Below are positions 16,931-26,121 of a stretch of DNA of 64,000 nucleotides, piece after piece. Source of the stretch: Nocardia spumae (lineage in GTDB: Bacteria; Actinomycetota; Actinomycetes; Mycobacteriales; Mycobacteriaceae). The notes beneath the pieces were generated by a model. It was given only the letters and a program-made list of their open reading frames with translations. It had not been told where the DNA came from and did not search any database. The stretch lies in NCBI RefSeq assembly GCF_020733635.1, contig NZ_JAJFZL010000001.1:6014001-6078000 (forward strand), written 5' to 3'. Position 1 is the stretch's first letter. Every line of letters starts with the position of its first letter. Position numbers and translations under genes: made by a program.

Positions 16931-16959
16931 TTGCGTTCAAGCGCGCTTCAACTTCTAAC
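16931..16959 (+). promoter_or_regulatory. MerR-type promoter/operator of the SDR-merR unit
   Basis: An 18-base near-palindrome GTTcAAGCGCGCTTcAAC (16935-16952) has a perfect AAGCGCGCTT centre. It lies between TTGCGT (-35, 16931) and TCTAAC (-10, 16954). A dyad lying in the spacer is the architecture of MerR-activated promoters, and a MerR gene is the second gene of the unit. Confidence 0.6.
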
Positions 16960-16968
16960 GTCGGCGCC

Positions 16969-17838
16969 ATGGCTATGACATGGATGATCACCGGAGCGTC
17001 CCGCGGACTCGGGCGGGCACTGACCGAACACCTCCTCGGCGCCGGCGAAACGGTCGTGGCGCTGGTGCGCCGGCCCGATTCGCTCGACGATCTGATTCCC
17101 GGCGCCGGACGCCGACTCATCGTGCTCCCGCACGACGCCCGCCACACCGAGGCCGCGGATCGCGTCGTCGCCGCGGCCCTCGACCGCGCCGGATCGATCG
17201 ATGTGCTGGTCAACAATGCGGGCGTCGGAGTGGTGGGCGCCACCGAGGAACTGCCCGAGGCGGAACTGCGAGATCTGTTCGACCTCAACTTCTTCGGCGC
17301 GGTGGCACTGACCAAAGCCGTTCTGCCCACCATGCGCGCGGCCGGACGCGGCGCGGTCGTCAACATGAGCAGCCAGGGCGGCGTGCGAGCATTTCCGGGC
17401 GTCGGCGCCTACTGCGCAACGAAATTCGCCCTCGAGGGCTGGTCCGAGGCTCTGGCCGGCGAGGTGGCGCCCTTCGGTATCCGCGTGATGCTGGTGCAGC
17501 CCAGCCGTTTTCGCACCGCCTTCAACGCCGATTCACTGCGCCTTGCCGATCCGGCACCGGAATATCACGGGTCCCTGGCCGCGGTGCGCCGGGATATGAC
17601 CACGTCCGACGGTCACCAGGAGGGCGATCCGGCGCGCGCGGCGCAGATCATCACCGATGTGGTCACCGACGGCCTCGCCGACGGCGCCGAGCTGCCGCTG
17701 CGGCTGCCGCTGGGCGCGGAGGCCGTCGCGACCATCCGGGCCGCGCACGAACGCGGTATCGCCTACGCCGAACGTTTCGCCGAGCTCGCGCGCCGGGCGG
17801 ATTTCCCCGACGCGGTCCCCACGGTCCGCAGCGTCTAG
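16969..17838 (+). CDS. Short-chain dehydrogenase/reductase
   Basis: A 289-residue NADP-dependent SDR of the YusZ/retinol-dehydrogenase-like type. Motifs: MITGASRGLGRALTEHL for the cofactor, VLVNNAGVGVVG, the Ser of VVNMSSQGG and the YCATKFAL active-site Tyr/Lys. The substrate is unknown. ATG 16969 (MAMTWMITGAS) is used, since similarity begins there. The upstream MerR-style operator and the downstream merR gene indicate an inducible oxidoreductase controlled by that regulator. It is closely related in style to the SDR at 45927, which also sits behind a palindromic operator. Confidence 0.88.
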   Translation: MAMTWMITGASRGLGRALTEHLLGAGETVVALVRRPDSLDDLIPGAGRRLIVLPHDARHTEAADRVVAAALDRAGSIDVLVNNAGVGVVGATEELPEAELRDLFDLNFFGAVALTKAVLPTMRAAGRGAVVNMSSQGGVRAFPGVGAYCATKFALEGWSEALAGEVAPFGIRVMLVQPSRFRTAFNADSLRLADPAPEYHGSLAAVRRDMTTSDGHQEGDPARAAQIITDVVTDGLADGAELPLRLPLGAEAVATIRAAHERGIAYAERFAELARRADFPDAVPTVRSV

Positions 17839-17847
17839 CCTGGTCGG

Positions 17848-18327
17848 ATGGCGACAACCACCGAACGCCTCATGGACCGCGCCCTGCGATCGGTAGAGGC
17901 CGGGGCCGGCTCCACCGTCGATGCGCTGCATCTCCTGGTCGCCGACCCCGACGAGGCCGACCACACGGCCCCGCGCCCGATTGCCGAAGTGGCCGAATTT
18001 CTCGGCGTCTCACCGGCCACGCTGCGTTATTACGAGAAGCTGGGCCTGGTCGCGGTCGATCGCGACGCGAGCGATCGCCGGATCTACTCCACCGAAGCCG
18101 TGCGGCGATTGGTCTTCCTGACTCGGATGCGCCTGAGCGGAATGCCGATCACGGACCTGCAACGCTATGTCGAGCTGGTCGACGCCGGTGCGCACACCGT
18201 CGACGACCGGCTCGACATGCTGCTGGAACATCGGGAGACGATCAAACGCCAAATCAGGGAGCTCACACTGTCTTTGGCGGCCACCGAATACAAGATCGCC
18301 ACCTACGGCGGGCACACCGGTGACTGA
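17848..18327 (+). CDS. MerR family transcriptional regulator
   Basis: A 159-residue regulator. The winged helix-turn-helix is at residues 43-90 (RPIAEVAEFLGVSPATLRYY, EKLGLVAVDRDASDRRIYS), followed by the dimerisation helix LDMLLEHRETIKRQIREL. It lacks Cys residues, so metal sensing through thiols is unlikely; it is the kind that often governs SDR or aldo-keto reductase genes. It starts 10 bases after the SDR and probably also has its own leaderless promoter: TAGCCT (17836-17841) overlaps the SDR stop and ends six bases before ATG 17848. It likely binds the dyad at 16935. Confidence 0.88.
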   Translation: MATTTERLMDRALRSVEAGAGSTVDALHLLVADPDEADHTAPRPIAEVAEFLGVSPATLRYYEKLGLVAVDRDASDRRIYSTEAVRRLVFLTRMRLSGMPITDLQRYVELVDAGAHTVDDRLDMLLEHRETIKRQIRELTLSLAATEYKIATYGGHTGD

Positions 18328-18402
18328 CCCGGCCGGCTGTGACGGTGGCCAACCGCAGCCCGAAGCAGGCCGGTCGTCCTGGTTTTCGGCTATCCTCGCG
18401 CC

Positions 18403-19548
18403 GTGACCGAACGCGCCCGCCCCATCGTCGGCCCCGACTACCTCGTCGCCGGCCGTTACCGCCTGCAGTCCAAACTCGGAGGCGGCGGTATGGGCGCGGT
18501 ATGGCTGGCCACCGACCGGCTGCTCAACCGCGAGGTCGCCATCAAACAGGTGCTCACCACCGCCGGGCTCAGTGAGGCCGAGGCGACCGAGGTACGCAAT
18601 CGGATCGTGCACGAGGGCCGGGTCGCGGCCAAGCTCTCGCACGAGCACGCCATCGCCGTCTACGACGTGGTGCTCGAGGCCGGTGAGCCGTGGCTGGTCA
18701 TGGAGTACCTGCCCTCGCGCAGCGTCGCCAAGGCGCTGGCGCTGGCCGACACCCTCTCCCCCGTCGAGGTCGCCCAGATCGGCGCGCAGGTGGCCGACGC
18801 GCTGGCGACCGCCCATGCCGCCGGCATCGTGCACCGCGATATCAAACCGGGCAATATCCTCGTCGCCGATCGCGGCGCCGAGGTGGGGATGGCCAAACTC
18901 AGCGACTTCGGCATCTCGAGCGCCGGTGAGGCATTCGACGAACCCGAGGACGTGATCACCGGCACCCCTTCGTATCTGCCGCCGGAGGTGGCGCGCGGGG
19001 CCCAGCCCGGTCCGGCCAGTGACGTATTCTCGCTCGGCGCAACGCTGTACACCGCGATCGAGGGACAGCCGCCGTACGGATTCGACGACGACAACGATGT
19101 GATCGTGACCCGCGCGGCGATGGCACAGATCATCCCGCCCACCCGCAGCGGGCCGCTCACCGAGGTGCTGCTGCATATGATGGAACCGGCGCCGCAACGA
19201 CGCCCCACCATGGCCGAGGCGCGTGAGGAAATCCTCACCGCCGCATTCGGTCCCGGCACCGGGCCCTATATTCTCGGCGCTCCGATCCGCACCGAGGACG
19301 GCACCATCCCGGCCTGGGCGGCCCGCAACTCCGCCGCCGGATTGCGCAGTCCGCATTCCGCGCCGCTGCCGCGGCCACAGCGAGTCGCCGCGCCCAATGC
19401 CGCTGCGGCACAACCGAGACTGGGGAAGTCGAAGCTGGTCGACATCGACTTCACCACATTCGGCCCGAATGCGGCGCCGCTGGCGATCGCGGTCGGACTG
19501 CTGATCGGACTGCTCATCCTGATCGTCATCCTGGTCGCCGCGATGTGA
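18403..19548 (+). CDS. Membrane-anchored serine/threonine protein kinase (PknB family)
   Basis: A 381-residue kinase with a complete catalytic core: Gly-loop KLGGGGMGAVW, Lys in EVAIKQVL, catalytic loop HRDIKPGNIL, DFG in LSDFGISS and the P+1 region GTPSYLPPEVA. After a short linker, a hydrophobic helix (PLAIAVGLLIGLLILIVILV) ends at the C-terminus, so the kinase is tail-anchored and lacks an extracellular sensor such as PASTA repeats. GTG 18403 lies six bases after TATCCT (18391-18396), which suggests a leaderless mRNA. It lies convergent with the response regulator gene, whose system also acts at the envelope. Confidence 0.92.
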   Translation: MTERARPIVGPDYLVAGRYRLQSKLGGGGMGAVWLATDRLLNREVAIKQVLTTAGLSEAEATEVRNRIVHEGRVAAKLSHEHAIAVYDVVLEAGEPWLVMEYLPSRSVAKALALADTLSPVEVAQIGAQVADALATAHAAGIVHRDIKPGNILVADRGAEVGMAKLSDFGISSAGEAFDEPEDVITGTPSYLPPEVARGAQPGPASDVFSLGATLYTAIEGQPPYGFDDDNDVIVTRAAMAQIIPPTRSGPLTEVLLHMMEPAPQRRPTMAEAREEILTAAFGPGTGPYILGAPIRTEDGTIPAWAARNSAAGLRSPHSAPLPRPQRVAAPNAAAAQPRLGKSKLVDIDFTTFGPNAAPLAIAVGLLIGLLILIVILVAAM

Positions 19549-19573
19549 GTCGCCGGGCGCAATACCCGCGACG

Positions 19574-20248
19574 TCAGTCGATGCGGCGGCGGTGGGCCCA
19601 CCGGGTCAGCGCGTTGCGATTGGACTGCTGTGTCTTGCGCAGCACGTTCGAGGCATGTGTCTCGACGGTTTTCACCGAAATGAACAAGCTCTCGGCGATT
19701 TCGCGATAGGTGTAGCCGCGGGCCAGCAGGCGCAGCACCTCGAGTTCGCGCGGGGTCAGCGAATCCAGTTCCGGATCGAGCGGTGGCTCCGGCGCCGGAG
19801 ACCGGCCGGTGAACGAATCCAGGACGAATCCCGCCAGCCGCGGACTGAACACCGCATCCCCACCGGCAACCCGTCGAATCCCCTCGGCCAGTTCGGAACC
19901 GGAGATGGTCTTGGTGACGTAGCCGCGCGCACCCGCGCGAATCACCGCGATCACATCCTCGGCCGCATCGGAAACGCTCAGCGCCAGACACACCGGCCCG
20001 TTACCGCCCGGCGCCCCCGGAGCACCCCGCCGGTCCTCGATGCCCTGCAGCACCGCGACACCACCGCCGTCGGGCATGTGCACGTCCAGCAGCACCACAT
20101 CGGGACGGGCGGAATCGATCCCGGCCACAGCCTCGGCGACGGTACCCGCCTCCCCGATCACATCCATATCGGCTTCACGGCTCAACTCGGCCCGTACCCC
20201 GGACCGGAATACGGCGTGGTCGTCGACCAGAAAAACCCGGATCGTCAC
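19574..20248 (-). CDS. NarL/LuxR-family response regulator of a PspC-type envelope-stress system
   Basis: A 224-residue regulator. Its receiver domain has the acidic pair in VFLVDDHAVF, phospho-acceptor Asp in VVLLDVHMPDG, and Lys in GYVTKTISG. The C-terminal LuxR HTH reads LTPRELEVLRLLARGYTYRE then SVKTVETHASNVLRK. The start GTG 20248 has GAGGAG four bases upstream; the longer frame to 20362 is not needed. It lies downstream of the PspC-containing histidine kinase on the same strand, the order seen in EsrSR/LiaSR-like systems. It probably controls the flanking PspC operon and other envelope genes. Confidence 0.9.
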   Translation of the reverse strand: MTIRVFLVDDHAVFRSGVRAELSREADMDVIGEAGTVAEAVAGIDSARPDVVLLDVHMPDGGGVAVLQGIEDRRGAPGAPGGNGPVCLALSVSDAAEDVIAVIRAGARGYVTKTISGSELAEGIRRVAGGDAVFSPRLAGFVLDSFTGRSPAPEPPLDPELDSLTPRELEVLRLLARGYTYREIAESLFISVKTVETHASNVLRKTQQSNRNALTRWAHRRRID

Positions 20249-20385
20249 AGTTCTCCTCACCTCGAGCCGACCCGCAACCGGGCGCGGCAGCACCACCTCA
20301 TCGGTACCACATCGCATGCCATGGTGCCGGAAGCCCGAACGGGCAGGTGGGGACAACCACATCCGTGCGCCACACGCGCGGACGG

Positions 20386-21828
20386 CTACCGCGCCCCGGG
20401 TCCGGAGCCGGTATCGGCGGCCGCGGTGCGCGGCTGCGTGGAGGATGCGGCCGGATCCGGCACATCGGACATCTCGGCGTCGGAACCTCCGGCCCCATCG
20501 GACTCCGCAGAGAATTCCTGCTGCCCCTCGGAATCGGTGCGGGGCATCGTGATCCGTACCTCGGTGCCGCGCCCCGGCGCGGTCTGCACCTCGACGGTGC
20601 CGCCCCGCCGCTCGATGCGGGCATGGATCGACTTCGCCAGGCCCTGCCGATCGTTGGGCACCGCGGCCGGATCGAATCCGGAGCCGCGATCGCGGACGAA
20701 GATGCCGACCTGATGCGGCTCCACCTCGGCGAAGACGTCGATGGTCGGCACGCCGGCATGTTTGGCGGCATTGACCAACGCTTCCCGGGTGGCGCCGAGC
20801 AGTGCGGTGAAATGTTCCTTCGGCAGACCGAATCCGGTATCGCCGGGATCCATCGAGACATCGCCGACGGTCACCGGTGTGACCTGCACGCTGTATTGAT
20901 CCTCCACCTCACCGGCGATGGTGCGCAGCGCGGCGGCGAGACTCGACTGCGCGGGCACGGAGTCCTCGAACAACCACTTCCGCAGTTCCCGTTCCTGACT
21001 GCGAGCCAGCCGGGCGACCTCCTGCGGATCGTCGGCCTGACGCTGGATCAGCGCCAATGTCTGCAGGACCGAATCGTGCAGATGAGAGGCGATCTCTTCC
21101 CGTTCCTCGTTGCGGATGCGGGCCGACCGTTCGGCGTTGAGGGCACGCATCATGCGCAGCCACAGCGGCACCGTCAGCAGGCCCACTCCGATGAGGGTGA
21201 CCGCGACCGCGATCAGCGCCGAACCCAGCGAACTCAGATTGATGCGCGCCAGGACCACCACGCCCAGTCCGACCACGATCAACGTCGCCCCGGCCAGAAT
21301 TCGCGTCCAGGTGAGCACCGACGGCCGCGCCGGCAGGCCGAGGACCGAACGCGGTCCCTCGGCATCGAATTCGCGCCACACCAGCGCCGCACCGATCGCC
21401 ACGACGATGATCGGCGCCACCACCCGGGCCGCGGTCCCGTTGAACAACCACGCCATCGATACCGACAGCGCCAGCCCGAGCAGGACCAGGCCCACCGCTT
21501 GCCGCCGCTCCGACGCGGTGGGTGGCGGCCCGTCCGCACCGGAGGAGGTGAACAGCCAGAGCATCCCGTACGCGACGATGCCCGCCCCCATCAAGGCCGA
21601 CAGCAATACGAACGCCATCCGGACCTTGAAGACGTCGACCCCCAGATGGTCGGCGATACCACCGGCCACCCCGCCGACGACCCGGCCACCGGACCGCCGC
21701 AGCAGCCGCGGTTGCGCCGGGACCGGCTCCGCGCCGCGACCGTCCGGCCCGAGACCGGCGCGCGGTTCGAACCCCGCGCGAGCATCGAACCCCGAACGCG
21801 CGTCGAAGGCGGGCATGGTGGGGTACAT
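20386..21828 (-). CDS. Sensor histidine kinase with N-terminal PspC domain (EsrS-like)
   Basis: A 480-residue membrane kinase. The N-terminus after about 35 residues is a PspC domain (RRSGGRVVGGVAGGIADHLG, then VFKVRMAFVLLSALMG). Further helices follow (VGLVLLGLALSVSMAWLF, VVAPIIVVAIGAALVW, ILAGATLIVVGLGVVVL, LIAVAVTLIGVGLLTV). The dimerisation/phosphoacceptor helix is EIASHLHDSVLQTLALIQRQ and the ATPase N box is REALVNAAKHAG, with G boxes DRGSGF and GRGTEV: the HPK7 type that pairs with NarL regulators. It is divergent from the PspC/toastrack gene at 22059. ATG 21828 (MYPTMPAFDAR) is proposed. The C-terminal tail is acidic and Ser/Thr-rich. Confidence 0.9.
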   Translation of the reverse strand: MYPTMPAFDARSGFDARAGFEPRAGLGPDGRGAEPVPAQPRLLRRSGGRVVGGVAGGIADHLGVDVFKVRMAFVLLSALMGAGIVAYGMLWLFTSSGADGPPPTASERRQAVGLVLLGLALSVSMAWLFNGTAARVVAPIIVVAIGAALVWREFDAEGPRSVLGLPARPSVLTWTRILAGATLIVVGLGVVVLARINLSSLGSALIAVAVTLIGVGLLTVPLWLRMMRALNAERSARIRNEEREEIASHLHDSVLQTLALIQRQADDPQEVARLARSQERELRKWLFEDSVPAQSSLAAALRTIAGEVEDQYSVQVTPVTVGDVSMDPGDTGFGLPKEHFTALLGATREALVNAAKHAGVPTIDVFAEVEPHQVGIFVRDRGSGFDPAAVPNDRQGLAKSIHARIERRGGTVEVQTAPGRGTEVRITMPRTDSEGQQEFSAESDGAGGSDAEMSDVPDPAASSTQPRTAAADTGSGPGAR

Positions 21829-22058
21829 GCCTTCGATACTGGCACGTCGCACCGACAACCGACCATCGGGAAATACCCGGAATTCCGATCTCGGTGATAT
21901 CGCGCGGTCCGCGGATCGGGCATGCCCGCGTCGAGCTGCCGATCCCGGTGACAGCGGGGCGGGCACCATCCCGGGCGATCCGGTCCAGGTGTAGTTCAGG
22001 TTCGTTTTCAGGGTGAACCCCGATGTCATCCGACGCTGCTCACCGCCACTATTGAGCT

Positions 22059-23834
22059 ATGACCACAGCGAGCGGCGGGGCCGGCGGCACGAGCCGGACG
22101 GGATTCAGTGAACAGCTCCAGCACCTGTGGCGGACGCGTCCGATGCGACTGCCCGGACAGAGCCCGGTCGCCGGTGTGGCGGCGGGATTCGGCCGGCGCT
22201 ACGGCGTGGACCCGGTGCTGATCCGGGTCGCGTTCGTGGTGTCGACGATCTTCGGTGGTGCGGGCATCGTGTTGTATCTGGCGGCCTGGTTGCTGCTGCC
22301 GGCGGCGGGTGATCCGGTATCGCCCGCGGAGGGTCTGATCAACCGCGGCCGCAGTTCGCAGTCGCCGACCAAGACCATCGTGCTGATCGTGGCGCTGGCG
22401 ATCGCGGTCACCACCATGGGTCCCGTGGGAGTCGGGCTCGGCGGTTCCGGGGTGATCAGCTTCGCGCTGATGGTGGCCGGCTGGTGGCTGCTGTACATGC
22501 GGCAGCCGGAGCCGCCGCTCGACGGTTCGTATCCGCTCACCTCCGAGGGCGGTATCGCGGCCACGGGTTATCCGGGGGCGAGTTTCCCCGGCGGATCACC
22601 GTGGAGCGGAACTCAGCCCTGGAACGGCAGCCAATACGGTCCGTTCACCACCCTGCCCGATCACTACGAACCGGATCCGCACTCTCCCGCCGGAACCGGG
22701 GTCCCGGTGGCGACCCCGACAGAGCCGCCGGCGACCGAGACACCCGCCACCGCGTCCACGTCGACAGCCGCACCCGATACCGGCCCGAAAGCCGATGCGG
22801 CAGAGCCCGATACCGCCACGGCGGAGCCCGATACCGCCACAGAGCTATCGGTAGCCGCGACGACCGAGGTACCGCACGCCCCCGCGGCCGGCGATTCCCC
22901 CGAACACGCGGCGGCCGAACCGGATTCGGCGACCGCCGCCGAACCGGCGGGCGACGATCGCCCCACCGCCGCACTCACCCGGCCGGCGACTCCGCGCGCC
23001 GAGCCGGAGGCGCCCGACACGGAAACCGCAGCGGCCGAAGACGATCCCACGCACCCGGACAGCGGCGACGGCCTCGGCCTCGGCACCGCACCGCTCGATC
23101 GGCCCACCCCGACACCGGACCCGGTCACCGGCACCGCCCGCAGGACACCGGATCCGGCGCATTTCGCCGCGACCCCATCCGGCTGGGATCCGCTCGGCGT
23201 AGCGCCGCTGGCGTGGGATCTGCCCGCCTCCGCCCCGCAACGCCCGGTCGCGGTGCTGCCCACACCACGACCCCGTTCCCGGCTCACCCCGGTGGTGATC
23301 GGACTGGCGGTGCTGGCCGCGGCCGCCGCCGGCGCGCTGGCCGCCGCCGGCGCGGACTGGATGACCCCGGCCAGGATCGCGGCGGTGGCGCTGGCGGTGG
23401 TCGGTATCGGCCTGATCATCGGCGCCTTCCTGCGACGCGGATACGGCCTGATGGTGGTACTGGCCCCACTGGCGGGTTTCGTGATCCTGGCCTCGATGGT
23501 CGGTCCCGTCGAATTCGACCGCGGCGCGATGGGCGAGCACGTCTGGACCCCGACGGCGGCCACCGAGCTGGCCTCCGATTACGCGATCACGATGGGTTCG
23601 GGCACGTTGGACCTGCGCCAACTGCCGCTGACCGAGAATCGCACGGTCCACGTGCGGGTACAGATGGGCGATTTCCGGGTGCTGGTGCCGGAAACGATGC
23701 GCCTGCACACCAGTTGCAACGCCACCATGGGCGATGTGCAGTGCCCACAGGGCCTCACCGGCCCGGCCGAGGGGCCGGTCCTCACTCTCGATGTCGATGT
23801 CCACGCCGGAAACGCGGAGGTGAAACGTGGCTGA
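22059..23834 (+). CDS. PspC domain protein with long disordered linker and C-terminal toastrack (EsrI/LiaF-like)
   Basis: A 591-residue membrane protein, the probable third component of the PspC system. An N-terminal PspC domain (SPVAGVAAGFGRRYGVDPVL, RVAFVVSTIFGGAGIVLYLA) is followed by further membrane helices to about residue 147. A disordered Pro/Thr/Ala/Glu-rich stretch of roughly 250 residues comes next, then more helices (LTPVVIGLAVLAAAAAGAL, IAAVALAVVGIGLIIGAFL, YGLMVVLAPLAGFVILA). The end is a LiaF/toastrack-like beta domain (ITMGSGTLDLRQLPL, VHVRVQMGDFRVLVP). In LiaF-like systems such proteins restrain the kinase until envelope stress; that role is inferred here. It is divergent from the kinase and overlaps the next gene. 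Confidence 0.88.
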   Translation: MTTASGGAGGTSRTGFSEQLQHLWRTRPMRLPGQSPVAGVAAGFGRRYGVDPVLIRVAFVVSTIFGGAGIVLYLAAWLLLPAAGDPVSPAEGLINRGRSSQSPTKTIVLIVALAIAVTTMGPVGVGLGGSGVISFALMVAGWWLLYMRQPEPPLDGSYPLTSEGGIAATGYPGASFPGGSPWSGTQPWNGSQYGPFTTLPDHYEPDPHSPAGTGVPVATPTEPPATETPATASTSTAAPDTGPKADAAEPDTATAEPDTATELSVAATTEVPHAPAAGDSPEHAAAEPDSATAAEPAGDDRPTAALTRPATPRAEPEAPDTETAAAEDDPTHPDSGDGLGLGTAPLDRPTPTPDPVTGTARRTPDPAHFAATPSGWDPLGVAPLAWDLPASAPQRPVAVLPTPRPRSRLTPVVIGLAVLAAAAAGALAAAGADWMTPARIAAVALAVVGIGLIIGAFLRRGYGLMVVLAPLAGFVILASMVGPVEFDRGAMGEHVWTPTAATELASDYAITMGSGTLDLRQLPLTENRTVHVRVQMGDFRVLVPETMRLHTSCNATMGDVQCPQGLTGPAEGPVLTLDVDVHAGNAEVKRG

Positions 23835-24051
23835 CAACACTCAGGCCGACACGGGGGCCGAAACCCGTCGCGGACCGTCGTTCTCCCTGCTGCTGGCCGG
23901 GGCACTCGCCCTGCTGGTGAGCGTCTGGGCCTTCATCGGACCCACGTCCTGGCCGATCCACACCGCGATCCCGGTGGGCTGGATCGTGGTGGGAGCGGCG
24001 ATCGTCGTCGGCGTCGCCCTGGTGGTCTCGCCGCGCCGGAACAAGAAGTAG
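23827..24051 (+). CDS. Small two-helix membrane protein of the PspC operon
   Basis: A 74-residue protein with helices at about 20-37 (FSLLLAGALALLVSVWAF) and 48-66 (PVGWIVVGAAIVVGVALVV), ending in RRNKK. GTG 23827 lies eight bases before the end of the PspC gene, so translation is probably coupled. Not recognised beyond this; its position makes it part of the envelope-stress module. A very strong terminator follows. Confidence 0.75.
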   Translation: MADNTQADTGAETRRGPSFSLLLAGALALLVSVWAFIGPTSWPIHTAIPVGWIVVGAAIVVGVALVVSPRRNKK

Positions 24052-24065
24052 ACGAGCCGTTCGAA

Positions 24066-24106
24066 CGACGAGGGGCCCGCCGGCATTCGGCGGGCCCCTC
24101 GTCGTC
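24066..24106. terminator. Perfect 18-bp hairpin, bidirectional terminator
   Basis: Bases 24066-24083 pair perfectly with 24089-24106 around a five-base loop. It sits between the convergent PspC operon and guaA, 25 bases from the guaA stop, and should end transcription from both sides. Confidence 0.85.
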
Positions 24107-24131
24107 GCGACTCGTCACCGAGGCAGCGGGC

Positions 24132-25715
24132 TCATTCCCATTCGATGGTGCCCGGCGGCTTGCTCGTCACATCCAGGACGACCCGGTTGATCTCGGCGAC
24201 CTCGTTGGTGATCCGGGTGGAGATCCGCTCGAGGACCTCGTAGGGCAGCCGGGTCCAGTCCGCGGTCATGGCATCCTCGCTGGACACCGGGCGCAGCACG
24301 ATCGGATGACCGTAGGTACGGCCGTCCCCCTGCACACCGACACTGCGCACATCGGCCAGCAGGACCACCGGGCACTGCCAGATCTGCGCGTCGAGCCCGG
24401 CCGCGGTCAGCTCCTCCCGGGCGATCGCATCGGCCTGACGCAGGGTGTCCAGCCGGTCCGGGGTGACCTCGCCGATGATCCGGATCGCCAGCCCCGGGCC
24501 CGGGAACGGCTGGCGCCCAACGATCTCCTCCGGCAGCCCGACCTCGCGGCCGACCGCGCGCACCTCATCCTTGAACAGCAACCGCAGCGGCTCGACCAGC
24601 TCGAATTCCAGATCCTCGGGCAGCCCGCCGACATTGTGGTGGCTCTTGATGTTGGCGGTACCGGAACCACCACCGGATTCCACCACATCCGGGTACAGCG
24701 TGCCCTGCACCAGATATTCGACCGCGAGAGCCGACCCGTCGGAACCGGTCTCGGCGCCGGTGGCCTTCACGACCTCGGCGACCGCGTCCTCGAAGGACCG
24801 GATGAACTCCCGGCCGATGATCTTGCGCTTCTCCTCCGGATCGGTGACCCCCTTCAACTCCCCGAGGAATTTGTCGACCGCGTCGACGGTCACCAGCTTG
24901 GCTCCGGTGGCCGCCACGAAATCGCGCTGCACCTGCTCACGCTCGCCGGCGCGCAGCAGACCGTGATCGACGAAGACACAGGTCAGCCGGTCACCGATGG
25001 CACGCTGGACCAGCGCTGCCGCCACCGCGGAGTCCACGCCGCCGGACAGGCCGCAGATCGCGTGCCCGTCACCGATCTGCTCGCGTACTTGTTCGACGAG
25101 CGCGTCGGCGATATTGGCCGGAGTCCAGGACGCGGGAATTCCCGCCAGTTCGTGCAGGAAGCGGCTCAGCACCTGCTGACCGTGCGGGGAGTGCAGCACC
25201 TCCGGGTGATACTGCACACCCGCCAGTCGCCGCTCCCGGCTCTCGAAGGCCGCCACCGGCGCACCGGCGGTCGTGCCGGTGACCTCGAAACCCGCCGGAG
25301 CGTCGGTCACCGCGTCGCCGTGGCTCATCCACACCGGTTGCACGGTGGGCAGTCCGCCGTGCAGGACACCGCCGTCGATATTCAACTCGGTGCGGCCGTA
25401 TTCGCGGGTGCCGGTGTGGGCGACGGTCCCCCCGAGGGCCTGTGCCATGGCCTGGAATCCGTAGCAGATGCCGAAGACCGGGATATCGAGATCGAACAGG
25501 CGGGGATCCAGCCGCGGTGCGCCCTCGGCGTACACACTGGCCGGACCGCCGGACAGGATCACCGCGAGCGGCCGGCGCTCGGCGATCTCCTCCACGGTCG
25601 TGGTATGCGGTACCACCTCGGAGTAGACGCTGGTTTCGCGCACGCGCCGCGCGATCAACTGCGCGTATTGCGCCCCGAAGTCGACGACGAGGACTGGTCG
25701 CTGGGTTTCTGCCAC
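24132..25715 (-). CDS. guaA: GMP synthase (glutamine-hydrolysing)
   Basis: Converts XMP to GMP with ATP and glutamine-derived ammonia, the last step of GMP synthesis. The 527-residue protein has the class I amidotransferase domain first, with the Cys nucleophile in [13 protein letters not shown] and the HPE triad residues in [11 protein letters not shown]. The ATP-pyrophosphatase P-loop [13 protein letters not shown] follows, then the dimerisation domain ending in [11 protein letters not shown]. The start is GTG 25715, six bases after TAAACT (minus strand, 25722-25727), suggesting a leaderless transcript. guaB3 and guaB2 follow within 4.5 kb on the same strand but upstream, separated by a hydrolase gene. 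Confidence 0.97.
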   Translation of the reverse strand: MAETQRPVLVVDFGAQYAQLIARRVRETSVYSEVVPHTTTVEEIAERRPLAVILSGGPASVYAEGAPRLDPRLFDLDIPVFGICYGFQAMAQALGGTVAHTGTREYGRTELNIDGGVLHGGLPTVQPVWMSHGDAVTDAPAGFEVTGTTAGAPVAAFESRERRLAGVQYHPEVLHSPHGQQVLSRFLHELAGIPASWTPANIADALVEQVREQIGDGHAICGLSGGVDSAVAAALVQRAIGDRLTCVFVDHGLLRAGEREQVQRDFVAATGAKLVTVDAVDKFLGELKGVTDPEEKRKIIGREFIRSFEDAVAEVVKATGAETGSDGSALAVEYLVQGTLYPDVVESGGGSGTANIKSHHNVGGLPEDLEFELVEPLRLLFKDEVRAVGREVGLPEEIVGRQPFPGPGLAIRIIGEVTPDRLDTLRQADAIAREELTAAGLDAQIWQCPVVLLADVRSVGVQGDGRTYGHPIVLRPVSSEDAMTADWTRLPYEVLERISTRITNEVAEINRVVLDVTSKPPGTIEWE

Positions 25716-26121
25716 CCGCCCAGTTTAGTGAGCGCATTCGCGCACCTCGAGGCCGGGCGAGTTCGATACCCGCGGCGGTGACCGACCCCACTCGCAGACG
25801 TCTCGGAGTGCCCCCCGGGATCGGCCCGATCGGAGCTGCCGGTGCGCCCATCGGCGTCCCTCGGCGGCGGGAAAACGCCACCTGTGACGGCGCCGCGGCA
25901 CCCCCGCGCTCCCGCCCTCGGTACCGCGTCGACCGCAGAACGCAATATTGCGAAACGAACTATCCTGCAACGTGTTCCGATACCGCGACGCCGCGATCAT
26001 CGGGGTCGCCGCGGCGGACAGCCGCGCGCAACGCCCGGAAAACACCTGGCACACCGCATGTCCGCCCTCGCCGGAGCCGAAGCCGGAGCAACGGGTGGCG
26101 ACGCCAGCTATCCTCGTGCTC

